Of a stretch of 64,000 nucleotides of DNA, positions 28,177 through 38,209 are shown one piece after another. Position numbers and translations under genes: made by a program. A model generated the notes under the pieces. The model ran no database searches. It was not told the origin of the DNA and was given only the letters and a program-made list of their open reading frames with translations. Source of the DNA: Caldilineales bacterium (GTDB lineage: Bacteria > Chloroflexota > Anaerolineae > J102); contig JAGFJG010000136.1 of NCBI GenBank assembly GCA_024102915.1, forward strand, positions 1 to 64,000, read 5' to 3'. Each line of letters starts with the position of its first letter. Position 1 is the stretch's first letter.

Positions 28177-29166
28177 TTAGCGCGCCCTGGATGCCGTCTG
28201 CCACATATCCAGGTTGGGACCGAGTTTCTGTTTGAGCGGGGATGTCGCCTCGTCGAGCTCCTGTAGAATCTCCGCCGATAGTTCCAGCGTCGCAGCCTGT
28301 GCGATATCTGCCGCCTGTAATTGAGTCCGCATTCCCGCGACCACGGCCGTGACCGCCGGTTGATGTAATAGCCAGGCGATGGCGATTTGGGCCATAGGCT
28401 GGCCCCACTCGTCACAGATGCGGGCGATTCCATCCAGGGCTGCGGCGGTTTCCGCTTCATAGCCCGGTTCCTGATGGCGGATGTGCGGCCAGTCTGGCGA
28501 AAAGTGGCGGGTACGGGCGCGTGTGGGGGACATCTCGTCCAGCGTGACATAGCGACCGCTGAGCAAGCCGTGCAGAAGCGGGCTATAGCAAAGGAGCCCG
28601 ACATTTTTCGCCACACAGATGCTCTGAGCGCCGAACTCGACCGCCCGGAAGAGCAGGCTGTATGCGATCTGGTTGGTGGCCGGATGTCCGATCGTAAACA
28701 ATTCGGATAAATCAATCGGGCCGAAATTGGAAACGCCAATCGCCCGAATTTTCCCCTGGCGCTGTAAATCCTCAAGAACCGCCCAGGTCTCCGCAATCGG
28801 AACCTCCCAGTTCGGCCAATGGATTTGAAAGAGATCGATATAGTCGGTTCGCAACCGGCGCAGACTGCCTTCGCATGACTCCGCCAAATCGACCGGGGCC
28901 AGAGACTCAGGCCCGACCTTGCTGGCAATAACAGCCCGATCCCGGCGACCCGCCAGCGCCCGCCCCAGCACCTCATCCGAGCGACCCTGACCATACAGTT
29001 CGGCGGTATCGAAGAAATTGATCCCGGCATCCAACGCCGCATGAACAGTGGCGATAGAGGCTGCATCTTCCTGAGGTCCCCAATGGAAATCGCCTGCCAG
29101 CCCCCAGCAGCCCATGCAGATGGTCGAGACTTCGATATCGGTTTGGCCTAGCTTGCGGTAATTCAT
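28177..29166 (-). CDS. Aldo/keto reductase
   Basis: NAD(P)H-dependent carbonyl reductase with a TIM barrel, 329 aa. The catalytic tetrad can be read as Asp and Tyr in FFDTAELYGQG, Lys in VIASKVGP and His in FQIHWPNWE. The start MNYRKLGQTDIEVSTICMG is typical of the family. It is the last gene of the long minus-strand glycan operon (40-base gap to nagB) and may reduce a sugar or sugar-aldehyde intermediate; the specific substrate is not visible. Confidence 0.9.
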   Translation of the reverse strand: MNYRKLGQTDIEVSTICMGCWGLAGDFHWGPQEDAASIATVHAALDAGINFFDTAELYGQGRSDEVLGRALAGRRDRAVIASKVGPESLAPVDLAESCEGSLRRLRTDYIDLFQIHWPNWEVPIAETWAVLEDLQRQGKIRAIGVSNFGPIDLSELFTIGHPATNQIAYSLLFRAVEFGAQSICVAKNVGLLCYSPLLHGLLSGRYVTLDEMSPTRARTRHFSPDWPHIRHQEPGYEAETAAALDGIARICDEWGQPMAQIAIAWLLHQPAVTAVVAGMRTQLQAADIAQAATLELSAEILQELDEATSPLKQKLGPNLDMWQTASRAR

Positions 29167-29206
29167 GATTTGCGTCGCTTATCCCGGTGAGGGTGTTGAG
29201 ATTCGA

Positions 29207-29986
29207 TCAGGCCAGATGCAGGTCGGAGGCTGCATCTGCGTCCAGATAAAGATGCACATGCGATTGCCGGCGCAGGATGGAGGCAGGGCAATTCTCGTCG
29301 ATCGGGCCGGTCAACGCCCGTGCGACGGCGGCGGCTTTGCGCGTTTCAGGGACGATGCACAGGACGCGCCCGGCTGACAACAGCGCGGGGATCGTGACCG
29401 TGATGGCATGGGTGGGCACTTCGGCCAGGCTGGCGTAATGTCCCTCACCGACCTGCTGGCGACGAGACATCTCATCCAGGCGCACGACCTTGACCCACAC
29501 CGGATCGGCAAATTCGGCGAAAGGAGGATCATTGAAGGCAATGTGCCCATTTTCGCCGATGCCCATGGCGCAGAGGTCCGCCGGATGTTCACGCAACGCC
29601 TCCGCATAGTTGGCGCAGCTCTGCTCTAATTGTCCAGTCCGCGCCTCCACCGGATAAAACGCCCCGACATTGACGAAATCCAGAAAATGACGCTGCAAAA
29701 ACACCGGGAAACTGGCGGGGTGTTCCGCTGGCAGCCCGATGTATTCGTCCATGTGAAAAACGTTGACTTTGGGCCAATCGATATCAAGGCCGCGCAATTC
29801 CTCCAGAAAAGTCAATTGGGAATTGCCTGTGGCCAAAATGACATTAGCCATGCCTCTGGCGCGAATTGCCTCACGGATGATGGCGACGGCTTCGTGGGCG
29901 GCAGCCTTCCCCATCGCCTCGTTACTTTCATAAACGCTCACGTCCAGGAATTCGGCCTGTGTCGAAAAGATAGGTTTTGTGGTCAA
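29207..29986 (-). CDS. nagB: Glucosamine-6-phosphate deaminase
   Basis: Converts glucosamine 6-phosphate to fructose 6-phosphate and ammonia. The 259-residue protein has ILATGNSQLTFLEEL (phosphate loop), VFHMDEYIGLPAEHPASF with the catalytic Asp, and CAMGIGENGHIAFNDPP with Asp/His/Glu residues of the active site. TTG 29986 is chosen because GGAG lies seven bases upstream; the open frame continues to 30052 without a better site. It follows nagA by 49 bases. Confidence 0.9.
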   Translation of the reverse strand: MTTKPIFSTQAEFLDVSVYESNEAMGKAAAHEAVAIIREAIRARGMANVILATGNSQLTFLEELRGLDIDWPKVNVFHMDEYIGLPAEHPASFPVFLQRHFLDFVNVGAFYPVEARTGQLEQSCANYAEALREHPADLCAMGIGENGHIAFNDPPFAEFADPVWVKVVRLDEMSRRQQVGEGHYASLAEVPTHAITVTIPALLSAGRVLCIVPETRKAAAVARALTGPIDENCPASILRRQSHVHLYLDADAASDLHLA

Positions 29987-30035
29987 GAGTTTACTCCTTC
30001 TCAAAAGTCGTTTAGCGATATTGGCAGTTCGATAT

Positions 30036-31226
30036 TCACATCCACCGCCCACCGATCAGGACACGCCAGGCGGTGAAATCGTCGTCGAAGATCACGATGT
30101 CGGCATCTTTGCCCGCCTCCAGACTACCCTTGCGACCATCAATACCGATCACACGCGCTGGCGTCAGCGAGGCCATTCGCACAGCCTCGGGCAGGGGGAT
30201 TCCGACCTGCTCGGCCAGAATCGGGATCATCTGGTTGAGGAGGGTGGTGCTGCCGGCAAAGGACGAGCGGTCGAGCATCATCCCCACGCCATCGCACACC
30301 TCGTACTCCATCTCGCCCATGCGGTAGCGTGAGCCCTCCGGCAGACCGGCCCCGCTCGTGGCATCGGAAATCACGCACAGTCGATCTGGGCCGATGCACT
30401 TGTACGCCAATCGCATCAACGTCGGCGGCAGATGCTTGTTGTCGCAGATCATCTCGACGGTGAGATCCTCGTAGGTCAGCGAAACTTCCAGCAGGCCGGG
30501 TTTGCGCCAGGGGCCTTGCCGGATCGTGGTCGATTGCGCACTCCAGATGTGGATGATATGGCTGAGCCCGGCAGCGATAGCAGGGATAATCTCCTCCTCT
30601 CTGGCCGAACTATGACCGGCGGCGGGGACGATGCCCAGCTCTGCCAGTTGCGCAGTCAGAGCCAGGGCGCCGGGCAGTTCAGGTGCGAAAGTGAAGATGC
30701 GGATGATGTCGTGAAATTTCAGCAGCGCTCCCGCAGGGTGATCGGCAGGGTTGAGGATGTTGGTTGGGTCCTGAGCGCCAGCCTGGGCCAGAGCAAAATA
30801 CGGACCTTCCACATGCGCCCCCAAAATCTGCGCACCCGCATGCCCTTCGCCCATCCATTGCCAAATGAATTCCAGGCTGGCAACAAGATCGGAAACGGGA
30901 GCGGTAGAGGTCGTCGCCAAAAGTGAGGTAGTGCCATGACTGGCGTTTCTGGCCGTGATGGCGGAAAACGCTTCGACCGTCGGCTCATTGAAGGTGTGAC
31001 CATAAGCGCCGTGGGTGTGGATGTCGATCAATCCGGGTGAGATCAGTCGCCCGCCCACGTCGATCCGCTCGACCTCCGATCCTAATTCCGCCGCACGCAC
31101 GACCCCGGCGATGACGTCACCCTCGACAACGACAGCCAACCCGACCTCGACACGGTCAGGCAGGATCACACGACCGTTGACAAGGGCAAAACGACCTGTT
31201 TGGTTGAGGGATTTGTTATTTGACAT
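30036..31226 (-). CDS. nagA: N-acetylglucosamine-6-phosphate deacetylase
   Basis: Removes acetate from N-acetylglucosamine 6-phosphate, producing the NagB substrate. The 396-residue amidohydrolase has GLIDIHTHGAYGHTFNE (HxH), LGAHVEGPYF (metal Glu), AAGHSSAREEEI, HIIHIW and VISDATSGAG (catalytic Asp). It lies between the sulfatase and nagB in the same operon, which supports amino-sugar catabolism. No strong ribosome site precedes the ATG. Confidence 0.94.
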   Translation of the reverse strand: MSNNKSLNQTGRFALVNGRVILPDRVEVGLAVVVEGDVIAGVVRAAELGSEVERIDVGGRLISPGLIDIHTHGAYGHTFNEPTVEAFSAITARNASHGTTSLLATTSTAPVSDLVASLEFIWQWMGEGHAGAQILGAHVEGPYFALAQAGAQDPTNILNPADHPAGALLKFHDIIRIFTFAPELPGALALTAQLAELGIVPAAGHSSAREEEIIPAIAAGLSHIIHIWSAQSTTIRQGPWRKPGLLEVSLTYEDLTVEMICDNKHLPPTLMRLAYKCIGPDRLCVISDATSGAGLPEGSRYRMGEMEYEVCDGVGMMLDRSSFAGSTTLLNQMIPILAEQVGIPLPEAVRMASLTPARVIGIDGRKGSLEAGKDADIVIFDDDFTAWRVLIGGRWM

Positions 31227-31268
31227 AGTTTGTTCTGAGTACTGGCTATACTGTTTACCGATTACTGC

Positions 31269-32687
31269 TCACCGCCTACCGGCTGCTGGCCCGACGGGCG
31301 CAAAACGAAACATGCCATATTGGGCCTGCGTCATGTTTGTATCGCCGGTTTCGTGCATGATCTGCCACATGCGGGCGGCCATGGATTTCAAGTTCGGGTG
31401 GGACGCGGGCTCGTCTGCCAGATTGTACAACTCGTGCGGATCAGCGGCCAGGTCATACAATTCGTCCTCGTCGAAGCCATTGAAGACGTACTTGAGATTT
31501 TCTTGCCAGAGAATGCGCTGTGTGTAATTGAAACGCTGGCCGTGGCATTCGGCAAATGCTTCATTTCGCCACTCCGAGCCATCGCCATCCAGCAGAGGCG
31601 CCAGCGAGCGCCCGTGGCCGGGGAAGTCACCGCCGGTCGTGAGATGAACCAGGGTGGGGGCCAGATCGAGCAGGCTGACGATAGCGTCGCTCCGACTCCC
31701 AGCCGGTATGCCCGGCCCGGCCAGAATCAGCGGCACACGATACGCTTCCTCGAAAGCAGGGATGCCCTTGAGCATCAGGCGATGCGCGCCCATATAGTCC
31801 CCATGATCGGATGTAAACACGATTAGCGTATTGTCGAGCTGCCCTGCCTGTTCGAGAAATGTGATGATGCGGCCGATCTGCTCATCGACCAGTGAGCAGG
31901 CGGCGTAGTAGCAGGCCGTGGCCTGGGCGAAATCATCCCACGCCAACCCATCCCACACGCGCTGAATGCGACGATAAATGCCGGGCCGTGCGGAAAGGTC
32001 ATCGTCGAAACTGGGCGGCGGGACGATGGCAGCCGGGTCATAGCGCTCGTAATATCGGCTCAGGGCGATGTAGGGGTCATGCGGCGCTTCGGTGCTCAGG
32101 AACAAAGCCCAGGGTTGATCCGGCTGCGCCAACGCCTGTTCCAAGAAGCGTAATCCCTCGCTGTAAATCTCATACTCCGCCGTCGATTCGGGCGGCGCAT
32201 CGACCACGCCATAAAGCAGGAAATCGTCGTAGCCAGGCTGGCTTGCGGTTTTGCGCAACACGAAATCGTCATCCTGTTGCACCAATCCTGCCAGCCGATG
32301 AAAACGTGCGACTTCATACGCATCGAAGCCAAAGTCTTCCAACCGGTTCGAGCGTTCCACATGCCACTTGCCGTAGTAGCCTGTGTGATAGCCCGCCTCC
32401 TGCAACGCACGAGGCCAGAAATCGAGATCGGGAACCAGGCTGGCGCGATAAGTTGGCACAGCGTGCGTCACGTCCACCATACCGTGGCTGTGCGGCAGTA
32501 GCCCGGTGAATAGGCTGGCGCGGGTGGGCGAACAAATGGGGTTGACGGTGTAACAACGCTCGAAGCGTATGCCGCGAGCAACCAGTGCGTCCAGGTGCGG
32601 CGTCAGGCAGGGTGCGCCCGGAGAAACGGTGTCGGCGCGTTGTTGGTCGGTGATGAGGAAGAGCAGGTTGGGAGGCTTTAGTGACAT
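31269..32687 (-). CDS. Cytoplasmic sulfatase (N-sulfoglucosamine sulfohydrolase/GlcNAc-6-sulfatase-like)
   Basis: A 472-residue sulfatase without signal peptide, beginning MSLKPPNLLFLITDQQRADTV with the first metal-binding Asp. The activation signature is Cys-Ser-Pro-Thr-Arg (NPICSPTRASLFTG), the CxPTR variant. Later metal-binding residues are in VFTSDHGDYMGAH. It needs a formylglycine-generating enzyme, not seen here. Being intracellular and next to nagA, it probably desulfates an imported sulfated amino sugar. The precise substrate is inferred only. Confidence 0.88.
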   Translation of the reverse strand: MSLKPPNLLFLITDQQRADTVSPGAPCLTPHLDALVARGIRFERCYTVNPICSPTRASLFTGLLPHSHGMVDVTHAVPTYRASLVPDLDFWPRALQEAGYHTGYYGKWHVERSNRLEDFGFDAYEVARFHRLAGLVQQDDDFVLRKTASQPGYDDFLLYGVVDAPPESTAEYEIYSEGLRFLEQALAQPDQPWALFLSTEAPHDPYIALSRYYERYDPAAIVPPPSFDDDLSARPGIYRRIQRVWDGLAWDDFAQATACYYAACSLVDEQIGRIITFLEQAGQLDNTLIVFTSDHGDYMGAHRLMLKGIPAFEEAYRVPLILAGPGIPAGSRSDAIVSLLDLAPTLVHLTTGGDFPGHGRSLAPLLDGDGSEWRNEAFAECHGQRFNYTQRILWQENLKYVFNGFDEDELYDLAADPHELYNLADEPASHPNLKSMAARMWQIMHETGDTNMTQAQYGMFRFAPVGPAAGRR

Positions 32688-32756
32688 GGCGGCTGGTTGA
32701 CAAGGTGACGAGCGCGGGAGTGCGGGAGTGCGGGGTGAAGTTACTTCATCACGGGC

Positions 32757-33947
32757 TCACGCTTCATCCAAGAGTCCCAGAATCTCGATGCAGTTGATCA
32801 GCGCCCTGGGCAAATGGAACGGGTCTTTGACCGGCAGGGCGACGGTTGTGGTGAAGGGTCGGCCTTGACGATCAAGTTTCTGTGTCCATTCGCCGTAGAC
32901 CGGGACCGGATAATGGCTGAAGGCGTAGTCGTGGACGCGTTGGAACCAATCGACTGCCCATGACTCGCCTGAAAGCTGGTGGGCCAGGAGTAAGGCGTAA
33001 AGCGCCTCGGTGTGCGGCCACCATAGTTTGCTGTCGGCAAACGGCCACCAGGGTTCACCGCCCGCCGCATCAAGAGCCAGCAAAATCCCGCCAAAATCCT
33101 GATCCCAGCCAGACTCGATGTGGCGACGGATGGCAGCGATAGCCTGCTGTATGCGCACTTGGTTTTGCCAGTGCCGGTAAATGTGGAGCATGAACCACAT
33201 GGACTCGATGGCATGACCGGGTACGATGCTGCGACCCTGGGCGGAATCGATGCGGCGGTTGTCGAGGGTGATGTATTCGTAGACCAGCCCGCTATCGGGT
33301 TGCAGAAAGGCGGTCATCACTTCCTCGGCGTGGTGCAATCCGGCTGCCAAAATCCCGGCGTCGTCCAACAGCAAGCCCAACTCATGAAACACAAGCGAGA
33401 AAATCATCGACACGCCGTGGGCTTTTCCGCCGGCGGGGATGGGATAGGGGGCGGTTTCGTAGGAACCGGGGCGGGCGAGGCGTCGCTGCACATTCTCATA
33501 GGTCGCCAGGGCCAGGTCGATCACAGCCGGATCGTTCGTCGCCCGCGCCAGTTCGGTTAATCCGTAAATGGCGAAGCCATCGGCATAGATGCTCGTCGCC
33601 CCCTGCAGAATTTTGCCTTTCCGATCGACGGCAAAGACCCAGTGTCCCTGCTCGTCCCGGCCGAATTGGCTGGCGAAATCGTAAATATGGCGGGCGGCGT
33701 CCAGCCATTCCGGCCTGGCCTCGATGCGGTTGTACAGAGCGGAGAAGGTCCAGATGGCGCGCAATTGCGACCACATGTATTTGTCGGTGCTGAGCACCCG
33801 CCCATCGTCGCCGATACAGGTGAGGATGCCGCCATGCGCCCAATCCAGCGCATGTTTCAGCCAGAAGGGCGCGCATCGTTCCAGCAACTCTGCTCGATAG
33901 ATCGCCAGCAAATCCGCCCATCGTGCTGTAATCCGCAAATCAGGCAT
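32757..33947 (-). CDS. AGE-family epimerase/isomerase (N-acylglucosamine 2-epimerase superfamily)
   Basis: An (alpha/alpha)6-barrel sugar epimerase of 396 aa. Family blocks are FWLKHALDWAHGGILTCIGDDGRVLSTDKYMWSQLRAIWTFSALYN at the N terminus, GKAHGVSMIFSLVFHELG, PGHAIESMWFMLH and KLWWPHTEALYALLLAH, containing conserved His residues of the active site. It overlaps the oxidoreductase gene by 8 bp. Candidates are N-acetylglucosamine/N-acetylmannosamine or cellobiose-type 2-epimerase; context favours an amino sugar. Confidence 0.9.
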   Translation of the reverse strand: MPDLRITARWADLLAIYRAELLERCAPFWLKHALDWAHGGILTCIGDDGRVLSTDKYMWSQLRAIWTFSALYNRIEARPEWLDAARHIYDFASQFGRDEQGHWVFAVDRKGKILQGATSIYADGFAIYGLTELARATNDPAVIDLALATYENVQRRLARPGSYETAPYPIPAGGKAHGVSMIFSLVFHELGLLLDDAGILAAGLHHAEEVMTAFLQPDSGLVYEYITLDNRRIDSAQGRSIVPGHAIESMWFMLHIYRHWQNQVRIQQAIAAIRRHIESGWDQDFGGILLALDAAGGEPWWPFADSKLWWPHTEALYALLLAHQLSGESWAVDWFQRVHDYAFSHYPVPVYGEWTQKLDRQGRPFTTTVALPVKDPFHLPRALINCIEILGLLDEA

Positions 33948-34923
33948 GGTAATAATCGGCCAACATCTGGTCCATCACCCAACTTGTGCGGGCGGCGCTC
34001 TCACCATCGCTAAGGCAGCGCCCCTCTCCCAGCAGTTCGTCCACAATAGTCTGGATGAGGGGCTGCTGGATGTGTGGGGGAGAGTTGATGGAGTGGGTCT
34101 CGACCTTGTCGCCGCTAGTCACGACGACTGGGGCGTCGTCAAAAGTCGTGAATGCGATGCTGCCCTTGCTGCCCACGATCTCCGTGCGGTCGACTTCAGC
34201 GGAAGCCGTGTAACACCACAAGCCCACGCCCTGCACACCGGATTCGAATGTGAATGCTCCGCTGACGATATCTTCGGCAGGATACAGTCCCGCCTGGTTG
34301 GCGGCGAAACCCTGTACAGATCGAATGGGGCCAAGGACGAAGTCGAGGAAATCCAACTGGTGAGCGGCCTGATCGACGAACCAGCCGCCGCCTGCGATCT
34401 CAGGTTGAACACGCCAGAGCAATGCCGAGCGGTCGAGTTCATCCGGTCGGACGGGTTTGGTTTGCAGGATGGTCACGCCCCGCACTTCGCCGATCTTACC
34501 GCCGTCGATCAGTTCCTTGATTTTGAGGAAACGACTGAGCGCCCGCCGATAATAGGCCACGAACAGGGGAACGCCAGCTTCCCGGCAGGCTGAGAGCATT
34601 TCCCGACACTCGGCGTAGTTCAACGCCATAGGCTTTTCCACATAGACCGGCTTGGCCGCCGCTGCCGCCATCAGGGCGTATTGTTTGTGCGAAGAAGGCG
34701 GCGTCGCCACGTAGATGGCATCGACGCCGGGATCGGATATCAACGCCTGGGCATCGCCGTACCACCTGGGCACAAAATGGCGCTCGGCATAGTCGCGCGC
34801 TTTCTCGGCCCGACGACACATAACGGCGACCAGCTCGGAGCGGCGAGCCTTCTGCAATGCTGGCCCGCTTTTCACTTCGGCCACAGCGCCGCACCCGATC
34901 ATCCCCCACCTGATTGTCTTCAT
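33940..34923 (-). CDS. Gfo/Idh/MocA family NAD(P)-dependent oxidoreductase
   Basis: A 327-residue dehydrogenase starting MKTIRWGMIGCGAVAEVKSGPAL (Rossmann GCGAVAE). YVATPPSSHKQYALMAAAAAKPVYVEKPMALNYAE includes the conserved EKP motif, and the C-terminal domain contains FVDQAAHQLDFLDFVLG with the catalytic-type His. The sugar or inositol-like substrate is not determined. AGGAGGG precedes the ATG. It lies between the URO-D-like and epimerase genes. Confidence 0.92.
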   Translation of the reverse strand: MKTIRWGMIGCGAVAEVKSGPALQKARRSELVAVMCRRAEKARDYAERHFVPRWYGDAQALISDPGVDAIYVATPPSSHKQYALMAAAAAKPVYVEKPMALNYAECREMLSACREAGVPLFVAYYRRALSRFLKIKELIDGGKIGEVRGVTILQTKPVRPDELDRSALLWRVQPEIAGGGWFVDQAAHQLDFLDFVLGPIRSVQGFAANQAGLYPAEDIVSGAFTFESGVQGVGLWCYTASAEVDRTEIVGSKGSIAFTTFDDAPVVVTSGDKVETHSINSPPHIQQPLIQTIVDELLGEGRCLSDGESAARTSWVMDQMLADYYHA

Positions 34924-34953
34924 CCGCCCTCCTGAAATGGCGATGATGCTACT

Positions 34954-36057
34954 CTAACTCACCGGCAGTTCCCTGGCCCAGGCCTCCGCCTGATCCCAGC
35001 TGCGGGCGATACGTTTGTGCACCACGCCGGTCGTGATGTGGTCCAACTCCGGCGGCAAATCGCCATCCCAGAGCAGGCAGATTTTGCGCGGTTCGGCCAG
35101 TTCATAACGGGCCACGAAATCCTGCATTTCGGGGTTCCCGAAATTGATGCCGCTGACGCCGGGCGTGTTCACCATGTGTTCGTAGAATTGATCGCCTCGT
35201 CCGCAGAAATGCAGCAGCCCGCCATGCGTATTCTGGTACGCCTGGGCGTTGTAGGGTTTGACGAATTCCCCATACATCTTGCTCGACATCATCACCGCCG
35301 AATCATCCGAGGCCCGTCCGCCGCCGTCGATGCGATACGAGAACGAATACCCGACATCCTCAGGCTCGTCCATCAACTTTTTGTGATGGGCGATGACGGC
35401 CAGATAGAGCTCGGTTGAGAATGCCATCAAGCGATGGATAAGGTCAGGCTGCTTGATCACTTCCATGTAGACCTGCACACCGGCGATATTGACGGCTGTA
35501 TTGAAAGGCCCCTGCGCGTCCGGGCAGCCGATGCGGACGGTCTGGCTGAGTCGGGGATACTGGGCGAGCGTTTCCCGAAAATAGAGTTCGGTCTCCCATA
35601 CCTGCCCCGCCAGGCCGCTGCTCATGTCAGGCAGTCCACGATCGAGAATCGCCTCCACCTCGACAGCCGTGGCGACCGCTTCAGCCCAGGGCATGTTATC
35701 TTGATCCTGCCAGTACGGGCAGCCCACCATCGAGGCCAGCAACACGAGGCCGTAGTTCGAGCGGATCGTATAGGAGCGATCATCTTTGAGCAAAGCGCCT
35801 TCGTAAACGCGCGTCAATTCGTAGATCAGCATCTTGGCTGGATCACGATAAGCCTCGCTATAAGGTATCTGCGGCCAGCCCGGCGCAACATCATATTGCT
35901 TGTGTCCCCAGTCGTCTCGCACCGTGATGATTGTGGGGCGGCGATCAACCGGCTCGTATCGCCATGCCGCCGATTGGCGCGCCTCGGCTGCCCGCACGTG
36001 GTCGGCATCGACCAGCATTTCCAGTTGTTCCAGATAGGGAGTGGGATCGAAAGTCAT
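34954..36057 (-). CDS. Uroporphyrinogen-decarboxylase-like (URO-D superfamily) protein
   Basis: A 367-residue TIM-barrel protein related to URO-D and to corrinoid methyltransferases (MtaA/CmuA type). Blocks include [81 protein letters not shown] and [20 protein letters not shown]. True heme-pathway URO-D is unlikely because it sits inside a sugar operon. Such paralogues occur often in carbohydrate clusters but their reaction is unknown. The start overlaps the ATPase stop (ATGA). Confidence 0.8.
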   Translation of the reverse strand: MTFDPTPYLEQLEMLVDADHVRAAEARQSAAWRYEPVDRRPTIITVRDDWGHKQYDVAPGWPQIPYSEAYRDPAKMLIYELTRVYEGALLKDDRSYTIRSNYGLVLLASMVGCPYWQDQDNMPWAEAVATAVEVEAILDRGLPDMSSGLAGQVWETELYFRETLAQYPRLSQTVRIGCPDAQGPFNTAVNIAGVQVYMEVIKQPDLIHRLMAFSTELYLAVIAHHKKLMDEPEDVGYSFSYRIDGGGRASDDSAVMMSSKMYGEFVKPYNAQAYQNTHGGLLHFCGRGDQFYEHMVNTPGVSGINFGNPEMQDFVARYELAEPRKICLLWDGDLPPELDHITTGVVHKRIARSWDQAEAWARELPVS

Positions 36058-37145
36058 ACGATGTTCTCGGTGATGGCGTTAGTTTGAATGGCCCCAAATC
36101 TGGTCCCCGTGATGCCCACCAGATCCAATTCGTGAGCGCGATGGCAACTGACAAAGTGCCCCGGCTTGAGTTCGGTCATTTCCGGCGTCTCTTGCGAGCA
36201 CAAATCGACAGCATAACGACAACGCGGGTGAAAATAACAGCCGGAGGGCGGATTGGCGGGGTTGGGCACATCCCCTTCCAATGGCGTCATGTCCGAACGC
36301 ACGGTGGGATCGGCCACCGGCACTGCCGCCATCAGGGCTTCGGTGTAAGGGTGCAGCGGCTCGAAAAAGATGTCATGGGTCGGCGCCATCTCCACTATCT
36401 TGCCCACATACATCACCGTCACCCGATCGCAGATATGCTTGACGACGCTGAGATCGTGGGCGACAAAGAGATAGGTCAGGTTGAGCTTGCGCTGGAGGTC
36501 AAGCATCAGGTTCAGCACCTGGGCCTGCACCGAGACATCGAGCGCCGATACCGGTTCGTCCGCCACTACCAGCCGGGGATGCAGCGCCAGGGCGCGGGCG
36601 ATGACGATGCGCTGGCGTTGGCCGCCGCTGAATGCGTGGGGAAACCGCTGCATGTATTCTGGCCTCAACCCCACCAGTTGCAACAACTCGGCCACCCGTT
36701 CTGTCCGCTGATCTCGGCTCTTCATGCCGCCGATATTCAGCAAGGGTTCGCCCACGATATCCAGCAGGTTCATGCGGGGATTGAGCGAAGCGAAGGGATC
36801 CTGAAAGATCATCTGCATCTCGCTGCGCAATGGCCGCATCTCGCTTTCGGGCAACGCGGCGATATCCACGACTGCCCCATCCTGTTTGCGGAAGAGCACC
36901 TGACCGGACGTCGGGTCGATGGCGCGCAAAATGCAGCGCGAGGTGGTGGTTTTACCGCAACCGCTCTCGCCCACAAGACCCAGCGTCTCCCCTTCGTTGA
37001 TGTAGAAACTGACGCCATCCACCGCCCGTACCTGGCCCACCACGCGTTTGATGAAACCCTTTTTGATTGGGAAGTACTTCTTCAGGTTTTTGACTTCGAG
37101 GATGACTTGCGGGTCGTTCGATGATGGCACGGCGTTGGGACTCAA
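36054..37145 (-). CDS. Peptide/oligosaccharide ABC transporter ATP-binding protein (OppF-like)
   Basis: ATPase of a Dpp/Opp-type importer, 363 aa from the proposed TTG at 37145, which overlaps the upstream stop as TTGA. Walker A is [16 protein letters not shown], signature [15 protein letters not shown] and Walker [14 protein letters not shown]. The C-terminal oligo_HPY-like tail has [18 protein letters not shown] at 37130 and a longer TTG frame to 37202 are alternatives; no ribosome site separates them. In this operon the transporter probably imports oligosaccharides rather than peptides. Confidence 0.9.
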   Translation of the reverse strand: MSPNAVPSSNDPQVILEVKNLKKYFPIKKGFIKRVVGQVRAVDGVSFYINEGETLGLVGESGCGKTTTSRCILRAIDPTSGQVLFRKQDGAVVDIAALPESEMRPLRSEMQMIFQDPFASLNPRMNLLDIVGEPLLNIGGMKSRDQRTERVAELLQLVGLRPEYMQRFPHAFSGGQRQRIVIARALALHPRLVVADEPVSALDVSVQAQVLNLMLDLQRKLNLTYLFVAHDLSVVKHICDRVTVMYVGKIVEMAPTHDIFFEPLHPYTEALMAAVPVADPTVRSDMTPLEGDVPNPANPPSGCYFHPRCRYAVDLCSQETPEMTELKPGHFVSCHRAHELDLVGITGTRFGAIQTNAITENIV

Positions 37146-38209
37146 GTTGATAGGACGGGCTGACCGGCGGTTTCTTCGGCTTCGTCGTGATACAAAAAGC
37201 AACTGGCCGATTGCACTTCGTTGACGGGAAGTAAAATCGGGGTGCGCCGGTTGCAGACGCCGGGCACGAAATCACCGCAGCGGGGATAGAAGGGACAGCC
37301 GGACGGACGGTTGAACGGGTGGGGGATCGAGCCCTCTATAGTGGGCAGAAATTGTTTGGATTCGGAATGGATGGTGGGGATGGACTTCAGCAGGGCGCGA
37401 GTGTAGGGGTGGAGCGGCCGGTGAAAGATATCCTGCACCGGGCCTTCTTCCATCACCCGCCCCAGGTACATTACCACCACGTAATCCGCCACCTGAGCGA
37501 TCACCCCCAGGTCATGCGTGATGAAAATGATGGCCATGTTGTGAAATTCCTGCAGGTTGCGCAGCAAGCGCAAGACTTGAGCCTGGGTGGTCACATCGAT
37601 GGCGGTTGTCGGTTCGTCGGCGATCAGAAGGCGGGGATCACAGGAAAGTGCCATGGCGATCATGGCGCGCTGGCGCAAACCGCCGCTGAGCTCCCAGGAA
37701 TACATGCCCATGCGCTCTTCGGGGTGAGGCATCCCCACCTCTCTCATGCGCTCGATGGCGATCTCAGCCGCCTCACGTTTTCCCACCGGTCTGTGCAAGC
37801 GTACGGCTTCGATCAACTGATTGCCGATTGTGTGCACCGGGCTGAAAGCCGCCATCGGTTCCTGCGGGATCAGGGCGATCTCGCCGCCACGGATCGAGCG
37901 TATCGCCTTGCTATTGGCATCCTGCTTCGCCAGATCGATCACCTCCTCCTGCGCCCCACCGCTGGCGGAGGGCTTGCTAAAGAGGATTTCGCCTCCAACA
38001 ATTCGGCCAGGTTTTTGAATAATCCGCAAGATCGATTTGATCGTCACGCTTTTGCCGCAGCCGCTCTCACCCACAATGCCGACGACATGCCCCGGATAAA
38101 CATCGAAACTAACGCCGTCGACGGCTTTCACCATGCCCTCATCCAGGGCAAAGTAAGTTCTCAGGTCTCGTACAGAGAGAAGCGGCGTCGAAGTTGATTC
38201 CATGGTCAT
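37142..38209 (-). CDS. Peptide/oligosaccharide ABC transporter ATP-binding protein (OppD-like)
   Basis: The second ATPase of the importer, 355 aa. Walker A is [16 protein letters not shown], signature [15 protein letters not shown], Walker [14 protein letters not shown], and the C-terminal oligo_HPY-type cysteines are in [16 protein letters not shown]. The ATG at 38209 follows the permease stop directly (TAAATG), and another ATG lies at 38203. Cys residues in the tail could bind an iron-sulfur cluster as reported for some DppD proteins; this is only a similarity. Confidence 0.9.
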   Translation of the reverse strand: MTMESTSTPLLSVRDLRTYFALDEGMVKAVDGVSFDVYPGHVVGIVGESGCGKSVTIKSILRIIQKPGRIVGGEILFSKPSASGGAQEEVIDLAKQDANSKAIRSIRGGEIALIPQEPMAAFSPVHTIGNQLIEAVRLHRPVGKREAAEIAIERMREVGMPHPEERMGMYSWELSGGLRQRAMIAMALSCDPRLLIADEPTTAIDVTTQAQVLRLLRNLQEFHNMAIIFITHDLGVIAQVADYVVVMYLGRVMEEGPVQDIFHRPLHPYTRALLKSIPTIHSESKQFLPTIEGSIPHPFNRPSGCPFYPRCGDFVPGVCNRRTPILLPVNEVQSASCFLYHDEAEETAGQPVLST

